Shown here: positions 21,381-29,568 of the stretch, one piece after another | How positions within the stretch are numbered: position 1 is the stretch's first letter | Layout of the letters: each line of letters opens with the position of its first letter | Source of the DNA: Marivivens donghaensis | Lineage (GTDB): Bacteria > Pseudomonadota > Alphaproteobacteria > Rhodobacterales > Rhodobacteraceae | Reading direction: 5' to 3' | DNA: 64,000 bases | Assembly: GCF_023541015.1 (NCBI RefSeq) | Contig: NZ_JALNPR010000002.1 | Coordinates: 609,890-673,889 of the forward strand | Program-made: the position numbers and the translations under genes | Notes under the pieces: model-generated | The model's database searches: none | What the model saw: the letters and a program-made list of their open reading frames with translations, nothing else | What the model was told of the DNA's origin: nothing

Positions 21381-21465
21381 GGGGCGGGTTTAGCGCCCGA
21401 TGCTTACCGAATCTTTACCGCCATCAATTTAATTCATCCCCGAAACCCACGGATCGGAGGTGCCG

Positions 21466-21735
21466 ATGATCCCCCTTTTGACCGAACAGCCCAGCGCAGT
21501 CAGTCCGACCTCGCAATTGCGAACGGTCGCCAACGAAATGGAAACCGCGTTTTTGGCAGAAATGCTGAAATATTCGGGACTTGGCGATACGTCAGGCGCC
21601 TTTGGTGCGGGCGCAGGAGGTGAACATTTCGCGTCGTTCCTGCGCGAAGAACAGGCCCGAATTATGGTCGAAGGCGGCGGAATCGGCCTCTCGGAATCGA
21701 TCTTTCGCGCCCTTTCGGAGAGAGCCCATGACTGA
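21466..21735 (+). CDS. FlgJ-like rod-binding protein
   Basis: An 89-residue protein corresponding to the N-terminal rod-binding part of FlgJ: NEMETAFLAEMLKYSGLGD, then GGEHFASFLREEQARIMVEGGGIGLSESIFRAL. Like other alphaproteobacterial versions it lacks the muramidase domain. The ATG at 21466 is preferred over a GTG at 21460 because GGAGG (21456-21460) lies five bases before it. It overlaps the next gene by eight bases. Confidence 0.8.
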   Translation: MIPLLTEQPSAVSPTSQLRTVANEMETAFLAEMLKYSGLGDTSGAFGAGAGGEHFASFLREEQARIMVEGGGIGLSESIFRALSERAHD

Positions 21736-22057
21736 CCAGACACAACACGCTTTGGACCTGCTGGATAGGGCGCGACAGGCCACTTTATGCGGCGATTATC
21801 GCGCTTTGGATCAACTGTCGGCGCCCTTGAAGGCGATCACCGAAAAGGCCAGCACAGATGCCGCTTTTGCAGCGGCTATTCGACCCGCGGCGGAGCGGAA
21901 TGCGCGGCTCTTACAGATGGCGCTGAACGGGATTGAGAACGTGCGAAAACGGCTCGTTGATCAGAAACAGCAGATGGCGAATTTCGGGACCTATGACGCG
22001 GCTGGGCATCATGCCGTTCACGTAATGCGGCCCGAAGCCCTGCAACAAAAGATCTAA
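21728..22057 (+). CDS. Small helical flagellar-locus protein, FlgN-like
   Basis: A 109-residue, largely helical protein (LDLLDRARQATLCGDYRALDQLSAPLKAI, then NARLLQMALNGIENVRKRL). Size, helix content and position after a flgJ-type gene and before flagellin suggest a FlgN-type export chaperone. FlgN proteins are too divergent for this to be certain. The start overlaps the flgJ-like stop. Confidence 0.55.
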   Translation: MTDQTQHALDLLDRARQATLCGDYRALDQLSAPLKAITEKASTDAAFAAAIRPAAERNARLLQMALNGIENVRKRLVDQKQQMANFGTYDAAGHHAVHVMRPEALQQKI

Positions 22058-22238
22058 TTTGAACGATTTTTGAGGCGGCGATTAGGACTTCGTTAGCCGA
22101 CTCTGCCCAAGGTGGCCTCACATCCGAAATGGATTGTCAGGCCTGACCTGACCCCCGTCAGAACGACGATTTCTCCGGCCGGAATGGCCATTGAACTCAC
22201 GGCGCAAAAGCGCCCCTCCATGAAAAGGACTCGCACTC

Positions 22239-22403
22239 ATGTCGAGCATTCTGACGAATAACGGCGCAATGGTTGCGCTGAACACATTGAAATCGATCAA
22301 CAGCAACCTGTCCAAGGTTCAGGACACCATTTCCACGGGCAAAGAGGTCAATTCAGCCAAGGACAACGCCACGGTCTGGATCACTTTGGCGTTCGACGAA
22401 TAG
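22239..22403 (+). pseudogene. Flagellin, 5' fragment only
   Basis: The ATG is followed by MSSILTNNGAMVALNTLKSI and then SNLSKVQDTISTGKEVNSAKDN, the conserved N-terminal D0/D1 helix of Rhodobacterales flagellin. Homology stops at about codon 47 (Trp, 22377-22379), after NATVW. The frame then continues seven codons to a TAG in DNA that is the reverse complement of the flgE coding end. Intact flagellins are about 270-500 residues with a matching C-terminal helix, which is absent here. So only about 15% of the gene remains and no filament protein can be made from it. Confidence 0.9.
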
Positions 22404-23632
22404 GCACGCTGGGTTTGGATCAGTTCGGTCAATTCCCCTGCAACGTCGGTCGAGGATTCCTCGCGTGCATAGGCCACGATGTCACCTGTCGGGCCATCGC
22501 CCGCATCCCAGAGGAAAAACGATCCGCTGTCGGGGGTGGGTCGGTAGCTTTGGTAATCGAGGGATTCGAGGCCGTTGATATTGGACACATCAACGAGCGG
22601 GATTTGGTAAATCACTCGCGTGATTCCGATGTCAAAGGCGGCCGAGACAAAGCCATTCGCATCGACTTCGATGGAGGTCATATTGCCGACGGGGGTTCCA
22701 TTTTTCGACACTGATACTGGCTGAAACGCGTCAGAAAGTTGCGTCAGACCACCAGAGGTGCCCAGAATACCAAGGTTTAGAGCCATTGGCCCGCCGTTCA
22801 CGTTCAGACTGATGTAACCGTCGGTGCCATCGTAAGCGCCACCCGTAACGGGCGTGACTGATTTCAGCGTTCCGCCCGCACCGCGCGTGTCGTCGAAGGT
22901 CAGGTTATATTCACCCACAATCGCATTGGCAGAGGCACTGTCGCGCACGACCATTGTCCATGAATTGGACGAGCCGCTTGCGGGTACAATCGGCACGAAC
23001 TCGATCGTTAGGCTCTCTGATTTTCCGAGGTTGTCGAAGTATTCGACCGATAGTTCTTCGGTCTCCCCGATGGCGGAGGAGTCCGTTGAGGTCGCGGGCA
23101 GGTTCACCGCGAGATCGACGTAGGTCGTCGCCTCGCCCGCGAATTGGTTCGTGTTGATTTTGACAGGTTCCAACCCGTCCGCTGTATCGCGCGGATAGGT
23201 CGGAATGGTGCCATCGGTATTTGCCGGCCAGCCCATGAGGATAAGCCCGCTGGACGTGGTGAGATACCCGCGATCATCGGTGCTAAACGACCCTGTCGTG
23301 GTCAGCATCATCGGATGATCACCGTTGTCGACATTCACCGAGGCTTCGGTCGTGACGGGCAACATGCCGCGCCCACGAACGGCCAAATCAGTCGCGCTCG
23401 ACGTAGATACCAGTGCGCCGCGCTGATCGATCAGACGCGTATTCGTCGTGCGCACTCCTCCAGCGGAATAGGTGCCCGTGCCCGTCTCAATCACCATGGA
23501 ATGAAAGTCGGTCACGGCCCGTTTGTAACCATAGGTCGAAGAGTTCGCGATGTTATCAGAGATCGCAGCCAGACGGGTCGCGTTCGCGGCCAAACCAGCA
23601 ACGGAAGCATTAAGCGAAGATGAAATCGTCAT
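22319..23632 (-). pseudogene. flgE: Flagellar hook protein FlgE with replaced C-terminus
   Basis: FlgE is the hook subunit. The N-terminus is typical (MTISSSLNASVAGLAANATR, then SDNIANSSTYGYKRAV), and the protein keeps the FlgE core and the C-terminal GELTELIQTQRAYSSNAKVIQT helix. After VIQT (about 22370) the family's last residues (a short leucine-rich helix end) are missing. The frame continues 17 codons, VALSLAELTSLPVEMVS, which is purely antisense of the flagellin fragment. That damages the coiled-coil D0 domain needed for hook polymerisation. Start ATG at 23632 fits the family; an upstream in-frame ATG at 23683 is less likely. Probably non-functional or impaired. Confidence 0.82.
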
Positions 23633-23697
23633 ACGGAGCCTTTCTGCATCGGGGACGATGATTTCAGGCAGAATATCCGCCACCTCTTAACAGTCGC

Positions 23698-24507
23698 CTA
23701 ACGCAGCGGACCGCGGAGTAAGATGACCTCGAGCCGATTGTTCCGCAGGGCTGTCGGTATCGGGTCCGCAGGTTCGCGATCCGCATGACCCGTCACACGG
23801 CGGAGGCGTTCGGGCGGCAAACCTGCCCCTTCGAGAAGGGTTCGGAAAACGGCGGCATGATCGGTCGACAACTGCCACACGGGATTGTCTGCGATGACCA
23901 GCGGACGCGCAGCGACATGCCCTTCGATTGCGATTCCGTTGGTCACCATCGTCGCAACGCGAGCGATGACCTTTGCGAGGTCTTGTGTTGTCTCGGACGG
24001 GTTCACACCGTCGAACAACGGCGCGTCAGGGACATCGAAGAGTTCGATGACAAGGCCCTCGTCGGTGATGCGGGTCACGACATGGCGCATCATCCGGTCA
24101 GATAGCAGAACCTCGCCGCCTTGACCGTTCAGGATGGACTCTAGTTCCTCTAGCGCAGCCACATCGGGTGGAACGGCGCCACCATCCCCGCCTATATCAG
24201 GCGTGCCGCCATCTCCTGATTTGATAAACGTATCGCGTGTCGCGATGTCTACGCCGCCAAACATCCCCTCGCCGCCTGCAGACACCTGACTGAGCGGGAT
24301 CGAGGGTGCGAAGTAATCCGCGAGTCCAGTGCGTTGCTGTTCTGACGTGGAGTTCAGAAGCCACATAAGCATAAAGAACGCCATCATCGCGGTCACAAAA
24401 TCTGCGTAGGCAACCTTCCAAGCGCCGCCGTGATGACCGTCACCGGCCACGACCTTTTTGCGCTTGATGATCACCGGCGCGTTAGATTGAACTGCCATCT
24501 CATCCAC
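23698..24507 (-). CDS. motB: Flagellar motor stator protein MotB
   Basis: MotB with MotA forms the proton-driven stator. The 269-residue protein has a basic start, then one membrane helix (YADFVTAMMAFFMLMWLL, about 33-50) with the proton-binding Asp in YADF. After a linker comes the OmpA-like peptidoglycan-binding domain (about 145-265; GIAIEGHVAARPL and ELSTDHAA-like QLSTDHAAVFRTLL, then NNRLEVILLR). The gene looks intact and reads toward flgE; motA is not in the window. Confidence 0.92.
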   Translation of the reverse strand: MDEMAVQSNAPVIIKRKKVVAGDGHHGGAWKVAYADFVTAMMAFFMLMWLLNSTSEQQRTGLADYFAPSIPLSQVSAGGEGMFGGVDIATRDTFIKSGDGGTPDIGGDGGAVPPDVAALEELESILNGQGGEVLLSDRMMRHVVTRITDEGLVIELFDVPDAPLFDGVNPSETTQDLAKVIARVATMVTNGIAIEGHVAARPLVIADNPVWQLSTDHAAVFRTLLEGAGLPPERLRRVTGHADREPADPIPTALRNNRLEVILLRGPLR

Positions 24508-24559
24508 CTTTATTCACCCGCAATCAGGGCTAAGGGGAGAGGTTTAACAGGTCGTAAAT

Positions 24560-25324
24560 TCAGGACCGGCGACGGTAGAGTTCATCCGGGCCTGCGAATT
24601 CGATCAGATCGTAGCCGTTTGCACGCATGATATCGGCGATCTCGGTGGTCTTGGAATTGTTCTCAATCGACCAAAACGCGACCCGATGATGATCAAAGGG
24701 AAACGCCTTTAAAACAGCGACTTCGCCGCCCTCAATGTCCAACGAAATGAAGTCGGGATGAGGGATGCCGCTCTCGGTCAAAATGCGGGACAGGGTGCGC
24801 GTCTCGACGGTGACCAATTCTTCGGCGTGACGGGGGTCATCGCGGACAGTTTGAAGCAAATCTTCATCATATAAATCGGCAAGCCCGCTCATCTGCGTAA
24901 AACCCCGCGTCACCGCGATAAACGATGCGGTGCCGTCTGTTGGGGCCACGGCCACTTCGACGCAGGGACATTTCCGTGCGATTCGTGCTTTTGCAATCTG
25001 GGACGCCACGGGTTCGACCAGTACACCTGTCCACCCGCGGATTTGCTCAAAGAACAGAGAATTCGACCCTGTTACGCCGTCATAGCCGCCCACATCGACG
25101 AAAGTTCCGCCCGTTTTATGGTCCAGCAAACGGTCAATGACCCAGTCCTGACCCGCTTGCGACATGTAGTGATAGGTCGGATCAGTAGCGCGGCGCAGTT
25201 GATGCAATTCCCGTAAAATCGCACCCCGTTTGCGGGTCTTTTCGGCGACCAAAAGACCGTTCAACTCGGCCTGCAATTGGGCGATTTCGGTTTTTACAGT
25301 GCGTAGGCGGCTATCAATCGTCAT
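24560..25324 (-). CDS. FkbM family methyltransferase
   Basis: A 254-residue SAM-dependent methyltransferase. A coiled N-terminal stretch (about 1-45) is followed by the FkbM fold: GQDWVIDRLLDHKTGGTFVDVGGYDG (SAM-binding motif), NSLFFEQIRGWTGVLVEP, and the family pattern PDFISLDIEGGEVAVLKAFPF. Such enzymes O-methylate sugars or glycan tails. It is the last gene of the four-gene operon read toward motB and shares one base with the DUF6165 gene. Possibly modifies a flagellin or surface glycan. Confidence 0.85.
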   Translation of the reverse strand: MTIDSRLRTVKTEIAQLQAELNGLLVAEKTRKRGAILRELHQLRRATDPTYHYMSQAGQDWVIDRLLDHKTGGTFVDVGGYDGVTGSNSLFFEQIRGWTGVLVEPVASQIAKARIARKCPCVEVAVAPTDGTASFIAVTRGFTQMSGLADLYDEDLLQTVRDDPRHAEELVTVETRTLSRILTESGIPHPDFISLDIEGGEVAVLKAFPFDHHRVAFWSIENNSKTTEIADIMRANGYDLIEFAGPDELYRRRS

Positions 25325-25716
25325 TATGGCACCTCGAAATAGGATTTTTCCTCAACGATGGCCGAGCCGAGCAGTAGGTTGATCTGTTTCTTAACCGCCG
25401 CCCGACGGTCATTGGTTTGATACACGGCACGAGCAAGTCGGATGAACTCTGCGCCGAAATCCTGACGAGATTCACATTCGCGGATGTCATCTTCGATAAC
25501 CCAAAGGCTCGCGTTAATCTGGTAAAGTGTTTCCCACAAAAGGCCCAATTTCTTGGACTCGGGCAGAGCCTGATCAGCGATGTCTTGCAGAACTTTGCGC
25601 TCATGGGCGACGTTCGTAAGCTTTGCCGCATCCAAGATACGTTCGGATTTCAGGCGGAGAATGGTCAGTTTGTCGATCAATTCACCCGGCGCAGTCGGAA
25701 CCAAAATATCATCCAT
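25324..25716 (-). CDS. DUF6165 family protein
   Basis: A 130-residue soluble protein, mainly helical (VPTAPGELIDKLTILRLKSERI at the start, IRLARAVYQTNDRRAAVKKQINLL near the end). It matches my recollection of DUF6165, a family found beside glycan and methyltransferase genes; function unknown. It overlaps the TPR gene by eight bases and the FkbM gene by one. Confidence 0.65.
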   Translation of the reverse strand: MDDILVPTAPGELIDKLTILRLKSERILDAAKLTNVAHERKVLQDIADQALPESKKLGLLWETLYQINASLWVIEDDIRECESRQDFGAEFIRLARAVYQTNDRRAAVKKQINLLLGSAIVEEKSYFEVP

Positions 25717-27073
25717 GTGCTGCTACCTTCCGTTCCAATTCGACCCTAACACGGCCCATAACTTCATCCCATTTCAGCGCCTCTTGTTGTCTGAACAACC
25801 GCATCGTCGGATACCAAGGCGTGGTGTCCCCTCTGTGCCGATAGACCCAAAACGCATCGGAATGCAGAACCACCCACGTCGGCAAACCCAGCGATCCCGC
25901 GATATGCGCGGTGGCCGTGTCTGACGAAATGATCAGGTCCATTTCCTCCATCGTCGCTGCGCAATCGGCAAAGTCCCTGTCCGATGACGCCGCATCCACG
26001 ATCAAACCCGCGCTTCCGTCAGCGTAAAAGGCATCGATCATCGGGCCCTTGTAGAGTGAAAACAGCTGTACAGATTTTACATCCGCTAGGGGTACGAAGT
26101 CAGTGTGACTAAATGACCGAAACGCGTTGGCCTTATAGGTGACGGAGCCAGTCCAGACGACGCCGACCTTGAATTTATCGCGATATGGCGCGGTGATGGC
26201 ACGGGCGCGAATGCGGGAATCTTCGGGGATCGATAGCTGGGTCGGGTGACGCAGATCGGCATCCGTTTTCAACGCGATACCACCCAAGTCCATCATATTG
26301 ATCCAGTAGTCGGCTTCGGACTTTGCGTTGATCGAACTGACGACACGATCCGCACCCGGAAGGCCATGGAAAAGACGGAACAGAGGTTTTTCAGCCAAAA
26401 CAGTGACTGTTTTCGCACCCAGACGTTTCAGATCAGGCAGGTGACGCGCCATCAAAACGCAATCGCCAAATCCTTGCTCCGGCAAGACCAGGATCGTTTT
26501 GCCGTCGAGAGGTTCGCCATTCCATTCGGGAAACGACAAGTCACGCTTTGTGAGCTCGCCCAAGTCCCAACGCGCCTTGTAGAGATCGAAGGCCTTTTCA
26601 TAGTCGCCCAGCGCAAGTGCTGACATGGCCGCTTGAAGTGACATGTCGTGATAGTCGGGAAACTGAGGGATCAGCGGAGAGAGATACTCGACAGCTTCTT
26701 CGTAACGCCCCATTCCGCGCAAACACCGCCCGATGAGGGAATGCTGTTCGGGCAGGTTAGGGTCTTCAGCGAGCAGCAGTTTCCGCAACGCAATCGACTC
26801 TTCGTATTTACCGAGATCCGACAAGATATTCGCAAAGTTCGCCCGCACGACCGTATTTTCAGGGTCGACGGCATAGGCGCGCCGATGTGCCCGTTCTGCG
26901 TTGTGATACTGTTTGATCCGCCGCAACAGAGCGCCGTAGTTCGACCACATCTGGGCATCGTCGGGTCGCGCCGCGAGATAGTCCGCATAGTCTCGCAAAG
27001 CCGTATCCAGCTTGCCCGATTGATGGGCGCTGATCGCTGCAGAGCGGATCTCTCTGGCGGTCCGTTCAGTCAT
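25709..27073 (-). CDS. TPR-repeat protein with glycosyltransferase-like C-terminal domain
   Basis: 454 residues. Residues about 1-190 are tetratricopeptide repeats (typical NYGALLRRIKQYHNAERAHRRAYAVDP). The second half has a GT-B-like fold: GKTILVLPEQGFGDCVLMARHLP (about 205-227), VGVVWTGS, and the end-domain segment DLIISSDTATAHIAGSLGLPTWVVL, as in ADP-heptose-type glycosyltransferases. This layout resembles TPR-GT proteins that glycosylate flagellin or surface proteins. It overlaps its neighbours on both sides by eight bases. Confidence 0.8.
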   Translation of the reverse strand: MTERTAREIRSAAISAHQSGKLDTALRDYADYLAARPDDAQMWSNYGALLRRIKQYHNAERAHRRAYAVDPENTVVRANFANILSDLGKYEESIALRKLLLAEDPNLPEQHSLIGRCLRGMGRYEEAVEYLSPLIPQFPDYHDMSLQAAMSALALGDYEKAFDLYKARWDLGELTKRDLSFPEWNGEPLDGKTILVLPEQGFGDCVLMARHLPDLKRLGAKTVTVLAEKPLFRLFHGLPGADRVVSSINAKSEADYWINMMDLGGIALKTDADLRHPTQLSIPEDSRIRARAITAPYRDKFKVGVVWTGSVTYKANAFRSFSHTDFVPLADVKSVQLFSLYKGPMIDAFYADGSAGLIVDAASSDRDFADCAATMEEMDLIISSDTATAHIAGSLGLPTWVVLHSDAFWVYRHRGDTTPWYPTMRLFRQQEALKWDEVMGRVRVELERKVAAHG

Positions 27074-27853
27074 CTGTTTTACGGCGCTTCACAGGTTTGA
27101 TCAGCGTATCGGGGCGCACCTCTTCGGCGCGTTCAAACAGGCTAAACGTCTGGTTCACAAAGTTCACAGCGCCCGACACGAAATCAACGTAATCGGCCAG
27201 TTCTTTGGTCAATTCAGTCTCTACCAAGGCGATACTGCGGTCGGGCGTGGCGGCTTCGAACATGACGTAGAACAGGGGATCACCGCGATTGATCTTGAGC
27301 GGCTTTGACGTGTCGTGCCATTCAAAGGCCCACATCAACGGGCGCGGCCACACATTAATGGGGAACCGCCCGCCAAAGATCGTGCCCGGCCAAGGGTCCT
27401 TTTGGTAATGCATAAACGGTGCGAGCTGGGTCGCATAAACTGGCTCATCCGCGACCAAGACATAGGGCAGCGACAATTGGATCGTCGGCACGTTTGGATG
27501 CCGCCATTCCTTTTCAGATGTCAGGTGGAGGTGCTGGCTAATCTTATTCGCCCGAACGGGGCTAAGATCGCCATTCAGGTTGCGCAGTCCAGGTTTGCCG
27601 TCCTTGTCCCGCACGAATTGCAGATGCAGGTCAAACGGAGCGCGGAATACGAAATACCTGCTCTCCATGTTGATCACAGCGGGCAGCGTGATGCCGATTT
27701 GGCGTGGGTCTTATTCTTTTCCGTGCTGCGGAACCGTTCGGGCGGATAGAAAATCACCCCCGCCTTTTGTGAGTTCAGGAACCATCCAACGGTCACTGGA
27801 CCTTTGTTTTCTGGCAAACCCGGTGCGTTCTCGAACTTGACCGAAAATTCCAT
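27066..27853 (-). pseudogene. Unknown protein, probably frameshifted
   Basis: Two adjoining frames look like one gene. From an ATG at 27853 the frame reads MEFSVKFENAPGLPENKGP and on through VGWFLNSQKAGVIFYPPERFRS, then hits a stop near 27686. One base offset, another frame continues from IGITLPAVINMESRYFVFRAP to 27066 without any good start; its only early starts are a GTG at 27677 and an ATG at 27668. Joined near 27690-27710, the product would be about 260 residues. No family recognised; segments such as RFPINVWPRPLMWAFEWHD and INRGDPLFYVMFE loosely recall DUF6065. It heads the TPR/DUF6165/FkbM operon. A sequencing error in one base is the alternative. Confidence 0.65.
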
Positions 27854-27892
27854 TCTCGTCGTCCTATGGGCGCAGTTAACGCTGCGCTATTG

Positions 27893-28183
27893 TTATACGT
27901 CAGGTGTCGCAGCGACCCGCGCTTGGGCTTCTGCATTGCAGACACGTTTTCCATCACGACCATAAAGCGGGAAACCTGTGGCTGGCTCTGAAACCTCAAT
28001 CGAATAGGCATAACACCCATCAGCGGCCAAAAAGACGATCGCAGGCGGCACACCTTCAGGCAAAGCCGCGATGATCTCTGGCGGATAGATCGGTTGACCG
28101 TTCTCATCTAAGGGAAAATCGCTCATCACGCAGGCGGAGAGCGAGGTGCAGGCGAACAGCACAAAAGCAAACACACGGGTCAT
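27893..28183 (-). CDS. Small lipoprotein, unknown
   Basis: 96 residues with a lipoprotein signal (FVLFACTSLSAC, Cys18). The mature part has a PPEIIAALPEGVPPAIVF stretch and two further cysteines (DGCYAYSIEV and KRVCNAEA) that could form a disulfide. No family recognised. Ends 39 bases before the start of the frameshifted gene on the same strand. Confidence 0.65.
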   Translation of the reverse strand: MTRVFAFVLFACTSLSACVMSDFPLDENGQPIYPPEIIAALPEGVPPAIVFLAADGCYAYSIEVSEPATGFPLYGRDGKRVCNAEAQARVAATPDV

Positions 28184-28228
28184 AATAAATCGTCCGGTTG
28201 TATTCAGTTACATCTAGTTAACCCCCAA

Positions 28229-28244
28229 GCAACCAATTGGTCCA
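28229..28244. promoter_or_regulatory. Candidate RutR-type operator
   Basis: GCAACCA-AT-TGGTCCA has the centre ACCANNTGGT of the RutR site (TTGACCANNTGGTCAA as I recall it) with outer mismatches. It lies 92 bases before the RutR-like gene, so it could be an autoregulatory site. Confidence 0.4.
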
Positions 28245-28335
28245 AGGGAAAGTAAACCAATGTCCCGCCTAAACGCTGATTTTCCGTTTCAATTCGCGTT
28301 GACTAGGGGTCATATAGGTAACGAGGATCTTAAGT

Positions 28336-28944
28336 ATGGCAAAAGTTACTACACGCACACGTATTCAAGAACGGAACCGCGGCGCGATTTTGGACGCCGC
28401 TTTGGGCATTTTTTCCCAATACGGTTTCCGAGGCTCAACGCTCGACCAGATTGCAGAGGCGTCTGGGCTCTCAAAGCCGAACCTCTTGTATTATTTCCCA
28501 TCAAAGGAAGCGATCCACGTCGAACTGTTGGAGAGTTTGCTTGATACGTGGCTCGATCCTCTGCGTTCTATGAAGGCGGATGCCGATCCCGTCGAAGAAA
28601 TCCTCGCCTATGTGCACGGCAAATTGGAGATGGCACGCAAGTTCCCGCGTGAAAGCCGCCTCTTTGCCAATGAAATCCTGCAAGGTGCCCCGCGTATCCT
28701 CAACGATCTGACCAACGGTCTAAAGCCGCTCGTTGATGAAAAGGCCGCTCTTATCCGCGAGTGGAGCGATGCGGGGAAAATTGCACCAGTCGATCCATAT
28801 CACCTGATCTTTTCGATCTGGGCGATGACGCAGCACTACGCTGACTTCGACGTGCAAGTGCGTGCCGTTTTGGGTGGCGTAGACCCGTTCCCTGGGGCTG
28901 ATGCCTACCTCGACCAGCTCTTTAGAAAGATGCTAACGGTCTAA
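28336..28944 (+). CDS. TetR family regulator, RutR-like
   Basis: A 202-residue TetR protein. The HTH is at about residues 18-62 (ILDAALGIFSQYGFRGSTLDQIAEASGLSK split around the turn, then PNLLYYFPSKEAIH). The ligand domain closely follows E. coli RutR (SRLFANEILQGAP, LKPLVDEKAALI, DPYHLIFSIWAMTQHYADF). RutR senses uracil/thymine and controls pyrimidine use. GAGGA lies eight bases before the ATG. No rut genes are in the window; the convergent neighbour is the Ynj-type transporter operon. Confidence 0.85.
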   Translation: MAKVTTRTRIQERNRGAILDAALGIFSQYGFRGSTLDQIAEASGLSKPNLLYYFPSKEAIHVELLESLLDTWLDPLRSMKADADPVEEILAYVHGKLEMARKFPRESRLFANEILQGAPRILNDLTNGLKPLVDEKAALIREWSDAGKIAPVDPYHLIFSIWAMTQHYADFDVQVRAVLGGVDPFPGADAYLDQLFRKMLTV

Positions 28945-29568
28945 CCTCAGTATTGCTCCGCCAGCCGCCTGAGCGTCGTCCATGTCATGCGTCACCAATA
29001 ACACGGGCAAGGACTGCGCCTTGGCGTGGTTGAAAACCAGTTCCCTCACCTGCTGTCGCAAATCCTGATCGAGCCGTGAAAAGGGTTCGTCCAAGAGGAG
29101 CGCCTTGGGGTTAGATAAAAGTGTACGCATAAGAGACACGCGCGCCCTTTGCCCACCCGACAACGTGGCTGGATCACGATCGAAAAACCCAGCAAGCCCG
29201 ACGGAGGCGAGTGCGGCGTTGATGCGATCTGTTCTCTCCGCTCTCGGGATGGAACGATCTAGTCCGAACGACAGGTTCGCGCCGACCGACATATGCGGGA
29301 ACAAGAGATCGTCCTGAAACAGTATCCCGATTTGACGTAAATGAGCCGGTTTAGTGTCGATATTCTCACCATCAAGGGTGACGCCGCCCTCCGCCTTAAA
29401 GGCAGGGTCAAGCGACCCAGTTATGTAGGACAGGAGCGTCGATTTTCCAGAACCAGACGGTCCCATGATCGTCAGCGCCTCACCTCGATTGATTTGGGTA
29501 TCTACAGACAACAAGAGCGTTTCGCCCCTGTATATAGCGACATTGCTCAACCCCAATCCGTCAGCCAT
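28933..29568 (-). CDS. ABC transporter ATP-binding protein, YnjD type
   Basis: A 211-residue ABC ATPase: Walker A GPSGSGKSTLLSYI (about 36-49), Q-loop GILFQDDLLFPHM, signature LSGGQRARVSLMR (about 137-149), Walker B KALLLDEPFSRLD and H-loop LLVTHDMDDA. It overlaps the permease gene by eight bases. Its length and partners match YnjD of E. coli rather than thiamine ThiQ, but substrate is unproven in both organisms. Confidence 0.85.
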   Translation of the reverse strand: MADGLGLSNVAIYRGETLLLSVDTQINRGEALTIMGPSGSGKSTLLSYITGSLDPAFKAEGGVTLDGENIDTKPAHLRQIGILFQDDLLFPHMSVGANLSFGLDRSIPRAERTDRINAALASVGLAGFFDRDPATLSGGQRARVSLMRTLLSNPKALLLDEPFSRLDQDLRQQVRELVFNHAKAQSLPVLLVTHDMDDAQAAGGAILRLDR

